From the NCBI GenBank assembly GCA_003150035.1, contig QALR01000013.1, positions 62,001 through 126,000 of the forward strand: a stretch of DNA of 64,000 nucleotides, read 5' to 3'. Positions 51,469 to 59,945 of the stretch are shown one piece after another. The position numbers and the translations under genes are program-made. Numbering within the stretch: the stretch's first letter is position 1; every line of letters starts with the position of its first letter. The notes beneath the pieces are model-generated. The model saw only the letters and a program-made list of their open reading frames with translations, was not told the origin of the DNA and ran no database searches. This stretch comes from Clostridiales bacterium (GTDB lineage: Bacteria; Bacillota; Clostridia; Oscillospirales; CAG-272).

Positions 51469-52869
51469 TTACATTGGACAATAGAATGGTAGTGGTTCTC
51501 CGTTTGGACACCAAGGATCTTTCTCAAATACTTTTCCATATGCTAATTTCGAACGCATATAGCATCTTCTTTCTGAACACTTATCAAACATTTTGCATTT
51601 TTCGCATTCCGTACCTACATAATCTATTGGATTCGGACATCTGAATTTTTTTAATCTATCTGAATTCAAAATGTCGGCTAATGTTTGATCTACTATATTG
51701 CCTATTTCTGCACTTTTTTCACCGATTAATGTATCACAAAAATACACCAGTCCATCGTGAGAAATGTTTAACATAGTAGTTGAGCCTTTGCACTTATGTC
51801 TATGTGCCGTTAAATAAGTCAAAGGTTTACCAAACAATTGCGTATAATTGTTATCAAAATAAATCTCTCTATTAGTAGTAGCATACTTTGTTTGAATTTT
51901 ATACACCATTTTTTCCAAATCTCTAATTTGAGATTCGCTTGGATATAAGTTGCTTACATCTTTTCCACAAGATGCGAATACAATTCCTGAAATAATCTTT
52001 GTAAAACCCAACTCAACCATTAACTCCGCCCATTTCTCATAATGTTCAACATTATATTTTGTCAAGACTGCTCTAGCATGCATTTCAATTCCCATTTCTT
52101 TTGCGTACTTTGCAGTATCTACAAGGCCATCAAAAGTTCCTTTTCGACCAGATAAGAAGTCAACGGTCTCTCTATCATAAGAATCGAAACTGAGTTGTAG
52201 CATATTTAATCCCGAATTTACAAATCGTTGCAATCTATTTCGAGGAATCCGCGAACGAGTAGAAATTCTAGCATGCAAACCATTTTTATATGATATCTTC
52301 ATATACTCTTCTAAATCGCTGCATCTCACTGGATCCCCTCCACCATAAAATACTACTTCGCACCCTAACCGCTTAGCTTCTTTAGTAATCTCATCCCACC
52401 TATCCAAATCAATTCTATTATAATTTTCAGATGTTGGTTTTGCATCAGCAAAGCAATATATACATGAGAATGCGCATGTTGGTTCTATTGCAAAATTTAT
52501 TTGTTTGAGCGTGTCTATATTATGGTTGTATCCATCCATCCTTTCTATTTCATTGATGATATTCAAATCATATAAAACGCGAGTGTTTAATTTTTCAGAA
52601 TGAAATTCAATTCTATCAATCAATACCGTAAAAAGTTTTTGTAAAATCTGCGATGCATCTCGATTAATAAGTTTTTCAATATTATATTGTATTTCTTCGA
52701 CCGTTTGACTTCCGTTGAACTGCACAATTATCGGATAAATTCGTTTATCAATATTTACTGAAGGTAAAAGTAGCCTATTTTGACCTTTATCAACAATTTG
52801 CAGTTTTCCTTCATTAACTTCCACATGGAAGTCATCCTTGAGATACGGATATTTTTTCAAATTTGTCAT
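51469..52869 (-). CDS. Radical SAM/SPASM peptide maturase 1
   Basis: 466 residues. The PqqD-like N-terminal region (about 25-95) could bind the leader. The [4Fe-4S] motif is C132, C136, C139 in TCAFSCIYCF. YGGGDPV follows (GGE-like motif). The C-terminal SPASM region is cysteine-rich (CKGSTTM, YFCDTLIGE, CPNPIDYVGTECEKCKMFDK, CSERRC). This matches sactipeptide/ranthipeptide-type maturases. It overlaps the M16 gene by 38 bases. Confidence 0.92.
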   Translation of the reverse strand: MTNLKKYPYLKDDFHVEVNEGKLQIVDKGQNRLLLPSVNIDKRIYPIIVQFNGSQTVEEIQYNIEKLINRDASQILQKLFTVLIDRIEFHSEKLNTRVLYDLNIINEIERMDGYNHNIDTLKQINFAIEPTCAFSCIYCFADAKPTSENYNRIDLDRWDEITKEAKRLGCEVVFYGGGDPVRCSDLEEYMKISYKNGLHARISTRSRIPRNRLQRFVNSGLNMLQLSFDSYDRETVDFLSGRKGTFDGLVDTAKYAKEMGIEMHARAVLTKYNVEHYEKWAELMVELGFTKIISGIVFASCGKDVSNLYPSESQIRDLEKMVYKIQTKYATTNREIYFDNNYTQLFGKPLTYLTAHRHKCKGSTTMLNISHDGLVYFCDTLIGEKSAEIGNIVDQTLADILNSDRLKKFRCPNPIDYVGTECEKCKMFDKCSERRCYMRSKLAYGKVFEKDPWCPNGEPLPFYCPM

Positions 52870-53839
52870 AGCAATCCCTCACATATATTAATGTTTTTCT
52901 ATAAAGATTTGGCAATTGATATATCGATTTATACCACTCTTTTTTATTACAAATGAAACCTGTTTGTCTAAAAAGTTTATACATTCGTTTTAAAAATTCC
53001 AAACTATCATTGCACTCATTTCGTTCGTTTTCATAATATTTCTCAATATAATACTGAAGTCTATTATCGTCGATATTTAACAATAACTGAATTGCATTTT
53101 TTATTGGAATGTCAAAACTTATGTACATAGATTTATTTGTTAACTGTCTAAAATGAGTTGATATCTCTTCTTGTTGTGCAATATAATTAATTAATCTCCA
53201 AAGATTTATTAATGTTAAATCCGATACATTATTTATTAATAAATTTTGTTTATCGATTAGTGAAATTTCAAAATACTGATTTTCAAGTTCACAAGTTGTA
53301 TTTTGAAAACGATCTAAGCCACCATATTCTAAAAGCACCCCTCCTTGTATAATATATTTATTCATAAATCCATGTATTTCCTCAATTGAAATTCCCAAAA
53401 CGCCTTGTTTGTCATATATTGTATTACTGCCAGATTTTCCATCAATACAATTCTGCCTCTTCAAATAGCGTAATTCATTAATAATTTTAATTTTTTCATG
53501 ATTTACAATTGTGTTATCCAATTGTTGGAGTCTGTGTGTAATTTTCTCTATTGAGTTCACAAACATATCTCTAAGATTATCATAGATTGAAATTGGCGAA
53601 GAAAACCAAATGCATGTGTAGTATGAAGTAGTCATTGCATTGAACAACATAAAAAATGGTTTACTATGAATATCTTCAAATAAATCACGTCTAATCATCT
53701 CTAGTAAGCAATGTTCCGACAAATGTGCTAAAGATGTATTTTGATCACTACAAAAACCAACAGGAAAAAACATTGCTGCTATTGCCATTGTTTCCGATGG
53801 TTCATAGCAGGTTATGTATTTTTTAATTATTCTCTCCAT
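52832..53839 (-). CDS. M16-family metallopeptidase, single short unit
   Basis: 335 residues. The inverted zinc motif HxxEH is H39, E42, H43 in SLAHLSEHCLLEM, and the third ligand is likely E122 in INELRYLK. The family normally has two such halves of about 220 residues each; this protein has one active half and a divergent second part. M16 proteins serve as leader peptidases in PQQ and subtilosin clusters. It lies between the two radical SAM genes, so leader removal from the twin precursors is the best guess. Confidence 0.8.
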   Translation of the reverse strand: MERIIKKYITCYEPSETMAIAAMFFPVGFCSDQNTSLAHLSEHCLLEMIRRDLFEDIHSKPFFMLFNAMTTSYYTCIWFSSPISIYDNLRDMFVNSIEKITHRLQQLDNTIVNHEKIKIINELRYLKRQNCIDGKSGSNTIYDKQGVLGISIEEIHGFMNKYIIQGGVLLEYGGLDRFQNTTCELENQYFEISLIDKQNLLINNVSDLTLINLWRLINYIAQQEEISTHFRQLTNKSMYISFDIPIKNAIQLLLNIDDNRLQYYIEKYYENERNECNDSLEFLKRMYKLFRQTGFICNKKEWYKSIYQLPNLYRKTLIYVRDCYDKFEKISVSQG

Positions 53840-53861
53840 TATATACTTGTTCCTCTATTAA

Positions 53862-55268
53862 CTAATAAGTTTGAAAATCTTTGATACCATATTTGCACAT
53901 CGGATCCTTATCATATAGTTTTCTATACGCCAACCACACTCTAAAATAGCACCGCTTATTTATGCAGTAATCAAAACTATCACACGATGCACATTGAGTT
54001 CCCTCAAACTTTTTTCGATCAGGAGCAGTTAGTTTTTTATAAGACGATTCACTCCAAACATTCATAATGGATTGCTTAGTCAAATCCCCTACAATCATTT
54101 CATCTAAATACATTAAATTTGCGCAATAAGTAACCTTTCCATCTGATCTTATAATCATACTATTGGTCATTGCACCACAAATTCCACGGCTGTAATGTTT
54201 ATACTCCATACTGTAAGATCTTGATTTCACATACTGTAAAATAACTTTAGATGCATAATCAATATGTAAATTAAAGCACTGTTTTTTTAATTCATCTATC
54301 TTATTTGTGAGGTGGATTATTTCATCTTTCGATGCAAAAAATGCAGAATCATGTCTGCCACAACTCATACCATATAAATTGAACGAAATTACATCTACGT
54401 GTAATTTTTCGCAGAGTTTTATGAGTTCTGGTATTCCTCCAATATTTTGTTTAAGAATTACACATCTAACCGTTATTTTAAAACCCATATTCTTAAAATT
54501 ACGTATAGATTGTATAATTTGGTTATAAGCACCTCGAACCCCCATAAGTTCATCTGCAAGCCGTTCTTCGCAGGAATCCAGGCTTATTTGTATTTCTCTC
54601 AATCCTGCATCATAAAGCTTACGAACCATATCAGGACCAACCAAGTTTTTAGTAGATAAAAAACATTCCATTCCGTGTTTTATCACATAATCTACATATT
54701 CATTAATATTCGTAAGCGCAAAAGGGTCACCACCCGTTAATTCGATATGTTTAATTCCTAATGTCTCTGCTTGGTCTATTATACTTTCAAAAAGTTTCAA
54801 ATCCATGTGACATAATTCTTCACCAATAGCATCTTCATCTGCCGCAAAACAATAAACACAACGTCGACCACATTTTTTTGTAACAGTAATTGACAACAAA
54901 TCTGGCTTGCTCTTTTTAGGGATGATATGATTTGATTTTCTCAAAACATTTTCTCTTGCTTTATAGTCATTTAGGGTTCGACGCAATTCAGCTGATAATT
55001 TATAATTTTGTCTACACGGATTATCTGTAATATACGGAGTGAGTAATTGAATAAAGGTTTCTGTGTCAGAATGCTCAATTGAATAACGATTCAACATTTC
55101 GTTTTTTATATCACATAACTGATTATTTTCAGTCAAAACAAGTAATAATTTAAGCAGTTCTGCATTAACTGTCATCGGAAATGCATTTAAAGAACCATTA
55201 AAAATCAAGATTCGGTTGTTTACATACCGAATATGTGTATCGCAATTAACGTAAATTTCATTATTCAT
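53862..55268 (-). CDS. Radical SAM/SPASM peptide maturase 2
   Basis: 468 residues from ATG 55268. A PqqD-like region (about 20-85) precedes C133, C137, C140 in KKCGRRCVYCFA, then ELTGGDPF. The SPASM part has GICGAMTNSMIIRSDGKVTY, CANLMY, CASCDSFDYC and KRCYF. It is clearly a paralog of the enzyme at 51469 (shared domain order, both ending near DPxCxxG). Two active enzymes suggest two different crosslinks or two precursor specificities. Confidence 0.92.
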   Translation of the reverse strand: MNNEIYVNCDTHIRYVNNRILIFNGSLNAFPMTVNAELLKLLLVLTENNQLCDIKNEMLNRYSIEHSDTETFIQLLTPYITDNPCRQNYKLSAELRRTLNDYKARENVLRKSNHIIPKKSKPDLLSITVTKKCGRRCVYCFAADEDAIGEELCHMDLKLFESIIDQAETLGIKHIELTGGDPFALTNINEYVDYVIKHGMECFLSTKNLVGPDMVRKLYDAGLREIQISLDSCEERLADELMGVRGAYNQIIQSIRNFKNMGFKITVRCVILKQNIGGIPELIKLCEKLHVDVISFNLYGMSCGRHDSAFFASKDEIIHLTNKIDELKKQCFNLHIDYASKVILQYVKSRSYSMEYKHYSRGICGAMTNSMIIRSDGKVTYCANLMYLDEMIVGDLTKQSIMNVWSESSYKKLTAPDRKKFEGTQCASCDSFDYCINKRCYFRVWLAYRKLYDKDPMCKYGIKDFQTY

Positions 55269-55376
55269 CAAATATAGTCATCCCTTTCTACAACATTCAA
55301 TTATATGTCTTTTACTTTTTTCTTAAAAATAATCCCCTCCATTTTATGTGTGCTCATATAACAACTGCCAATCGAA

Positions 55377-56462
55377 TTATACATTTTTACACATCGCAAA
55401 CAAACGTTTTCTATTCTCAAGATTAGCATCAAAACGATTCCATATATCAACTATCGATTCAAAATTAGCATCTCCCAAAACAATATTTCTCCCTCCAGTA
55501 ATACAAAATATAGCCTTACCCTCTGCCGAAAAAACTAAATTCATTACTCCCGATTTGAAACAACTTCTTTCACCGAAAGATGTGTTTTTACATCCTGTTA
55601 TAATAATAGGTTCCGCACCGCATTTCATTAAATATAGTTTTGTTTTTTCACACTCCTCTGGTTGTGTTGTATTAATAACATAAATTTTGTTAAATCTATA
55701 TGCAAATTCTTTAATTGGAAAGCGTAACAAATCGTAGAATTCGACATTCTCTAAAAATAAATCCAATTCCACTTCAGCCTCTAATAATTTGCGCAAATTC
55801 TCAATTGATTTTATAGTGTTCTTTTTATGATAGAACTGAATCTTTGTAACGCCACTCTGGATAATTGAATCAATATCGGAATAATCCTCTATAGAATCCA
55901 ACTTGATTATAGTAGATATATTGTTCTTTTTATTTTCTCGAATAAATGGCATTATTAATTGCCATTTATGCACATTGGTCCCATTATAAAATATTTTTTC
56001 TGTCCCGCCCGCATAGCAATCACTGTGAATTCTCTGAGCCACATCTGCCTTAATATATCCCGTCTCTTCATTGTATACTTCTATAACAACGTTTTTAGGG
56101 AAACTATATTTCTTTTTTCTATAGTCAAATGGCATCTCCCCAAATTGATGCGTCAAATTTTCCAACACACCCTTTTCATATTTATTTTCTTGTGGTATAT
56201 CCGTAAATATAAAATTATATTTAGTTAAAACTGCTTCAATTAATTTTTCAGCCTTTTCTCGTTGAACGCCTCTTTCAATAAGATTTGAAACAATGTTCTC
56301 AACTGTATATCCTTCGCTAACAAGCTTAATTATAGCAGCAACACTATAGGGAATAATTTGAAACCAATTAGATTCAAATCTGCCATTTATATTTTTAACA
56401 TTATATAGATACGCTTTATTATCGCGCTTTAAATAGATCTCATATCCTTCTTTCAACCACAT
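55377..56462 (-). CDS. Radical-SAM-like protein without cluster cysteines
   Basis: 361 residues; AAGGAGAT upstream. The N-terminal PqqD-like part (about 28-92: FQIIPYSVAAIIKLVSEGYT and following) leads into a TIM-barrel-like region that aligns in order with the two neighbours. Where CxxxCxxC should stand there is only FPKNVVIEVYNEETGYIKAD. The end keeps a SPASM-like stretch (GERSCFKSGVMNLVFSAEGK, AIFCITGGRNIVLGD) with few cysteines. It should not bind SAM through a cluster. A leader-binding scaffold or regulator is plausible. It is the first gene of the maturation operon. Confidence 0.7.
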   Translation of the reverse strand: MWLKEGYEIYLKRDNKAYLYNVKNINGRFESNWFQIIPYSVAAIIKLVSEGYTVENIVSNLIERGVQREKAEKLIEAVLTKYNFIFTDIPQENKYEKGVLENLTHQFGEMPFDYRKKKYSFPKNVVIEVYNEETGYIKADVAQRIHSDCYAGGTEKIFYNGTNVHKWQLIMPFIRENKKNNISTIIKLDSIEDYSDIDSIIQSGVTKIQFYHKKNTIKSIENLRKLLEAEVELDLFLENVEFYDLLRFPIKEFAYRFNKIYVINTTQPEECEKTKLYLMKCGAEPIIITGCKNTSFGERSCFKSGVMNLVFSAEGKAIFCITGGRNIVLGDANFESIVDIWNRFDANLENRKRLFAMCKNV

Positions 56463-56540
56463 TTTTATCTCCTTATTTCATGACATCAAAATCAAAGTAA
56501 AAACAAGAATGATTTGTGCTAACCCATATCGTTTAAATAA

Positions 56541-56572
56541 AAACTACAATCATTATTACCATTTTGTAGTTT
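56541..56572 (-). terminator. Terminator behind the XRE regulator gene
   Basis: AAACTACAA / TTGTAGTTT stem followed on the minus strand by a T-rich run. It separates the regulator gene from the maturation operon that starts at 56462. The rest of 56463-56619 shows no gene. Confidence 0.65.
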
Positions 56573-56619
56573 GATGTAGAAACTAATAATAAGCAGCAAG
56601 TTCAAATATCACACAATAT

Positions 56620-56967
56620 TTATCTTTTATTGTCATTATTATGTTCAACCAGTAGCTCCACAATCTCTAATATTTTCCTTTGTTCTCTTGAAGGAAGATC
56701 CTTGATCATAGCATACAACAAACAAGATTTTTCCTTAAACGATGCATTTACAATGTCACAGAACACTGAATCTGCCGATACGTCTAAAGCGTTCAGTATA
56801 TCGACTAATTTTTCACCTCGTGGAAATGAAAGCCCTCGTTCAATTGAAGAAATATAGGTAACAGAAACACCAAGCTTGCTTGCAAGCTCGGACTGCGTTT
56901 GACCAGCACGTTCTCTACTCTCCTTTATTCTCTTACCAAATAGCAAGTACAATTCTTTTTTATTCAT
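56620..56967 (-). CDS. XRE-family transcriptional regulator
   Basis: 115 residues from ATG 56967. The HTH_3 domain is near residues 9-63: FGKRIKESRERAGQTQSELA, then SKLGVSVTYISSIERGLSFP. A helical tail of about 50 residues follows. It has its own promoter at 57002-57030. It sits just upstream of the radical SAM operon, in the same direction but behind a terminator, and is the natural candidate for its control. Confidence 0.9.
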   Translation of the reverse strand: MNKKELYLLFGKRIKESRERAGQTQSELASKLGVSVTYISSIERGLSFPRGEKLVDILNALDVSADSVFCDIVNASFKEKSCLLYAMIKDLPSREQRKILEIVELLVEHNNDNKR

Positions 56968-57001
56968 CAAAAACACCTACCGCTTGCAATCTGTCACCTA
57001 T

Positions 57002-57030
57002 ATTATAAGTACAATGTGGAATTTAATCAA
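57002..57030 (-). promoter_or_regulatory. Promoter of the XRE gene
   Basis: On the minus strand TTGATT (57025-57030), a 17-base spacer and TATAAT (57002-57007), about 35 bases before the ATG. Confidence 0.7.
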
Positions 57031-57090
57031 GCAGTTACAGTTATTTGTTTATCGGCAGATTAACAGTAATTATTTTCAGACAAGATTGCA

Positions 57091-57141
57091 CACATAACAA
57101 AAGCGAAACCTGTTGCAATCAGGTTTCGCTTTTGTTATGTG
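57091..57141 (-). terminator. Terminator of the AraC gene
   Basis: A perfect 22-pair stem (CACATAACAAAAGCGAAACC ... ) with a seven-base loop. The stem includes the stop codon of the AraC gene. It is symmetrical and can act in both directions. Confidence 0.8.
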
Positions 57142-58067
57142 TTTTCTATATTATTAAACGATTGCTTTCTTCTTGCAACCATATTCGCTCTAAAAATGCT
57201 AGGATTTGTACCAATCTTTTCTTCAAATTTTCTGCTGAAATGTTGCGTTGTTTTAAAGCCGCATTTTGAAGCAATCTCCTTGATTGGTAAATCTGTAAAC
57301 TCGAGGAATTTCTTAGCTACGGCTAGTCGATGATACCAAACATACTCTATTGGTGTCATTTCTAATTCATTTTTGAATAACTGTGTCAAGGACGAATGGC
57401 TTAATGAAGCAGCTTTAACAACATCCGCAAGAGTAACAATATCACGGTAATTGTTTTCTATGTAGATTACTGCTTTCTTAAGATGAGGATTTAAAATCTT
57501 TTTCGCATTTCCTATAGGATCATTTTGTTCGATCAATCCGTATGTTCTCTCTAAGAACAACATCAATTCTATAAAATATGATCGGCTTCTACAAGACCAA
57601 TACCAGTCCGACTGTTCCTTCAATTCATTTTTGAGCATAGAGAACAATCTCCTAAGATTCTCTACATTATTATCAAACGCCGGAAATACATATCTATTCT
57701 TATCAGTAAAAGGCTTCAGTAGAAACATATCATGCGTGAGAGCAAGTTGCTCATAGTTGCCACTATGAACTCGAGAAAAAGTCATATTGATATTCAAAAA
57801 CGTTGGCTTGAAATAAACCGAGTCGCATTTCAGACCACGTTTTTTTAACAATCTAGGAGATTCTGATTCATCAAAGCATACGAAGCAAGGCCCCATAGCT
57901 TCGAACGAGGAATCACCCACTTGGAACTTTACAGTACCTTCATAAATTATAGACCAAAGAAAGCATGAATCCTTTATGTCAAGATCTTTTAATGGGTCAT
58001 CTTTCACGCATTGTATCGGGACAATCTTACCTGCATTATAATTGCGTCCAAAAGTTTGTGGCTTCAT
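57135..58067 (-). CDS. AraC-family transcriptional regulator
   Basis: 310 residues. The N-terminal sensing region is cupin-like (SFEAMGPCFVCFDESE). A C-terminal double-HTH domain lies at about 205-300, with LADVVKAASLSHSSLTQLFK, EYVWYHRLAVAKKFLE and IKEIASKCGFKTTQHFSRKF. It could bring a small-molecule signal to the island. AAAGGTGATAAG precedes the ATG, and a promoter is visible at 58109-58136. It lies between the acyl-ligase operon and the radical SAM operon. Confidence 0.9.
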   Translation of the reverse strand: MKPQTFGRNYNAGKIVPIQCVKDDPLKDLDIKDSCFLWSIIYEGTVKFQVGDSSFEAMGPCFVCFDESESPRLLKKRGLKCDSVYFKPTFLNINMTFSRVHSGNYEQLALTHDMFLLKPFTDKNRYVFPAFDNNVENLRRLFSMLKNELKEQSDWYWSCRSRSYFIELMLFLERTYGLIEQNDPIGNAKKILNPHLKKAVIYIENNYRDIVTLADVVKAASLSHSSLTQLFKNELEMTPIEYVWYHRLAVAKKFLEFTDLPIKEIASKCGFKTTQHFSRKFEEKIGTNPSIFRANMVARRKQSFNNIENT

Positions 58068-58108
58068 CTTATCACCTTTTCAATCATCACTAAACCTTAT
58101 CATATACC

Positions 58109-58136
58109 ATTATAACGCACTTTAAAATTTATTCAA
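58109..58136 (-). promoter_or_regulatory. Promoter of the AraC gene
   Basis: On the minus strand TTGAAT (58131-58136), a 16-base spacer and TATAAT (58109-58114), about 40 bases before the ATG. The remainder of 58137-58402 holds no convincing gene, only a coding-like fragment at 58217-58377 without a start codon. Confidence 0.65.
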
Positions 58137-58402
58137 TATACATTTCGCAAAATTTATCCATAGATAACGAATATTTATTTTCAGACAATATAAATATTGT
58201 ACTATCATACCTTATGCTACAAGTAAATCATTCCAAATATGTAATTACCTATATTTACCTTATCTTTACAACAATTATTTTCATTAAATTTTCCAATAGC
58301 AATTCCGCAAACTAATATCGTGTCTTCAGCTTCAATCTTTATATATTCAGCACTGTTCTCTTGCCTACCATACAGCTTCCATATCCTTTATCTGTTGCTG
58401 AT

Positions 58403-59404
58403 TTATTCATTAGGCATCTCTTTATCGAGTCTGTCTAAGAACGAATTGAGCAAACTAATCTCAAGTTGTTTCATATTCATTAGACTTAGCTGTATGTTTT
58501 CAAGATCTTTACTAGAGTACTTAATTACAAACTTTGAATAGATAAATCGAATCTTATCAGACAAGGCAACAACTTCAGCATACGCATGACTTAGCGAATC
58601 ATCCCATTTACATTGATCCTCAATCGCTTTGATTCTCCCGAACATACACTTCTTATGTTCCCAAATCATGCGAAACACACGTCGATCTCGGCGTTCATGT
58701 GGAATGCTACCATCTGCCATTTTGTCTAAATACATACATATTAGGTCATACACAATAATTCCATTTACAAATCCTGAATCTTTCAATGGATAATGGTCTA
58801 TGGCAGAGGATAGGTACTTCTTCAATTCTTGATAAATGGTGGCCAAATTCAATTCCTGAATATCGTTTTTTGCTTTTACCGCATAAATGGCGCCATAAGA
58901 GTTCTTATCACACAAGACTTGTAATCCTTGCATAAAACATTTTTGTGGCGTATCAAAAACAGTAAATATCCATCTTTGATCGTATGCAGCAATTGCTAAG
59001 GTCTCATCTTCATCATCATAACCCACAATCAGACCATTATGATTAAAATGTTGTTCCTTATACCAACTCTTTCCCTTCACATAATAATCATCCACACCAC
59101 TAAAGGCAACATAATAACCGTCATCCAGCATTGTTTTTATAAGCTCCAAAGCACAGCTTCTCGCAAACCTAGTAGTTATTCCGTGTTTCTCGAGGAAAGG
59201 CATACTCCAAATATTTCCTGTATGTAAGCACATTTCTGGAGTTGTAAAACCTTGTAAAAATTTACGAGAGCATTGCCAATCTACTGTATTATTGTAAAAC
59301 CAATTATCAGATGTCATATTCTGTTTTGCAGGAATACCAGAACTCGCTAAATAATGGTATGTTGAATACATTGGTTCAACATAAGGTAACAGCACTTTTC
59401 CCAC
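58403..59404 (-). CDS. BtrH-like acyltransferase (copy 2)
   Basis: 333 residues, no signal or TM segment. The order of motifs matches copy 1 at 41498: ALELIKTMLDDGYYVAFSGV, then HNGLIVGYDDEDETLAIAAY, then a long helical C-terminus. BtrH-type proteins use a C39-like fold to transfer an acyl chain from an ACP to an amine. The ACP and AMP-ligase genes lie upstream in the same tight operon. It overlaps the CYTH gene by 29 bases. Activity is inferred. Confidence 0.6.
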   Translation of the reverse strand: MGKVLLPYVEPMYSTYHYLASSGIPAKQNMTSDNWFYNNTVDWQCSRKFLQGFTTPEMCLHTGNIWSMPFLEKHGITTRFARSCALELIKTMLDDGYYVAFSGVDDYYVKGKSWYKEQHFNHNGLIVGYDDEDETLAIAAYDQRWIFTVFDTPQKCFMQGLQVLCDKNSYGAIYAVKAKNDIQELNLATIYQELKKYLSSAIDHYPLKDSGFVNGIIVYDLICMYLDKMADGSIPHERRDRRVFRMIWEHKKCMFGRIKAIEDQCKWDDSLSHAYAEVVALSDKIRFIYSKFVIKYSSKDLENIQLSLMNMKQLEISLLNSFLDRLDKEMPNE

Positions 59405-59945
59405 GATTGATTACCTCCCATCGTTCAAAAAATCTTTTGCTTTTTGGCATAATTATATCTAGGCTAGTAGCCAAATCAGCCGCTATAATATCCGCTAATT
59501 GCTTATCGCAATGGATATACTCAATTTCAATTTCATAGTCAATCATACCCAAGTACATACTTGTATCGAAACAGATCTTACTTCCTTCACCAAAATGTAG
59601 CTCTTTTCTCTCAGTAACCAAACATCCTTTTAATTCAAGATCCCCATTGGTATCGCCAATTCTAAACGATAATGGCAAATCTTCGAGTGTTCCTGCATAT
59701 TCATCACTACATAACAATGCATTCTGCTCGTCTCTATGACATTTTATTTGCCATTTTAATTTCTCCCCAACTTGTCTAACGCGTACCGTTATATTTCTTG
59801 TATTTAATAAATTATCTTGTGTATCGTAGTAGTAATTAATTTGGATGTTATTGCCCCTTATTTCAAACTTCGGCTTCAAGCGCTCCAATATACTATTAAA
59901 TTGCTCTTTACTCATTAAATACTTATATTCAACTTCTTTTAGCAT
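59376..59945 (-). CDS. CYTH-domain (triphosphate tunnel) protein
   Basis: 189 residues. The ExExK signature is at the N-terminus (KEVEYKYL, E4, E6, K8). Alternating basic and acidic strands follow (NITVRVRQVGEKLKWQIKCH, then YEIEIEYIH). CYTH enzymes act on triphosphates (adenylate cyclase IV, thiamine triphosphatase, tripolyphosphatase). In an operon with an AMP-forming ligase it might remove pyro- or triphosphate, or act on a nucleotide intermediate; that is inference. Overlaps both neighbours. Confidence 0.85.
   Translation of the reverse strand: MLKEVEYKYLMSKEQFNSILERLKPKFEIRGNNIQINYYYDTQDNLLNTRNITVRVRQVGEKLKWQIKCHRDEQNALLCSDEYAGTLEDLPLSFRIGDTNGDLELKGCLVTERKELHFGEGSKICFDTSMYLGMIDYEIEIEYIHCDKQLADIIAADLATSLDIIMPKSKRFFERWEVINRGKSAVTLC

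Noticed and set aside
55272..55376. 18-residue ORF (MSTHKMEGIIFKKKVKDI) between two radical SAM genes
   Set aside because: Weak ribosome binding site, no cysteines, no similarity to the two precursors; probably chance.
58217..58377. Coding-like fragment (YGRQENSAEYIKIEAED ...) on the minus strand, with cysteines
   Set aside because: No start codon in frame behind the ribosome-binding-like AAAGGA. It could be a gene relic but not a supported precursor gene.
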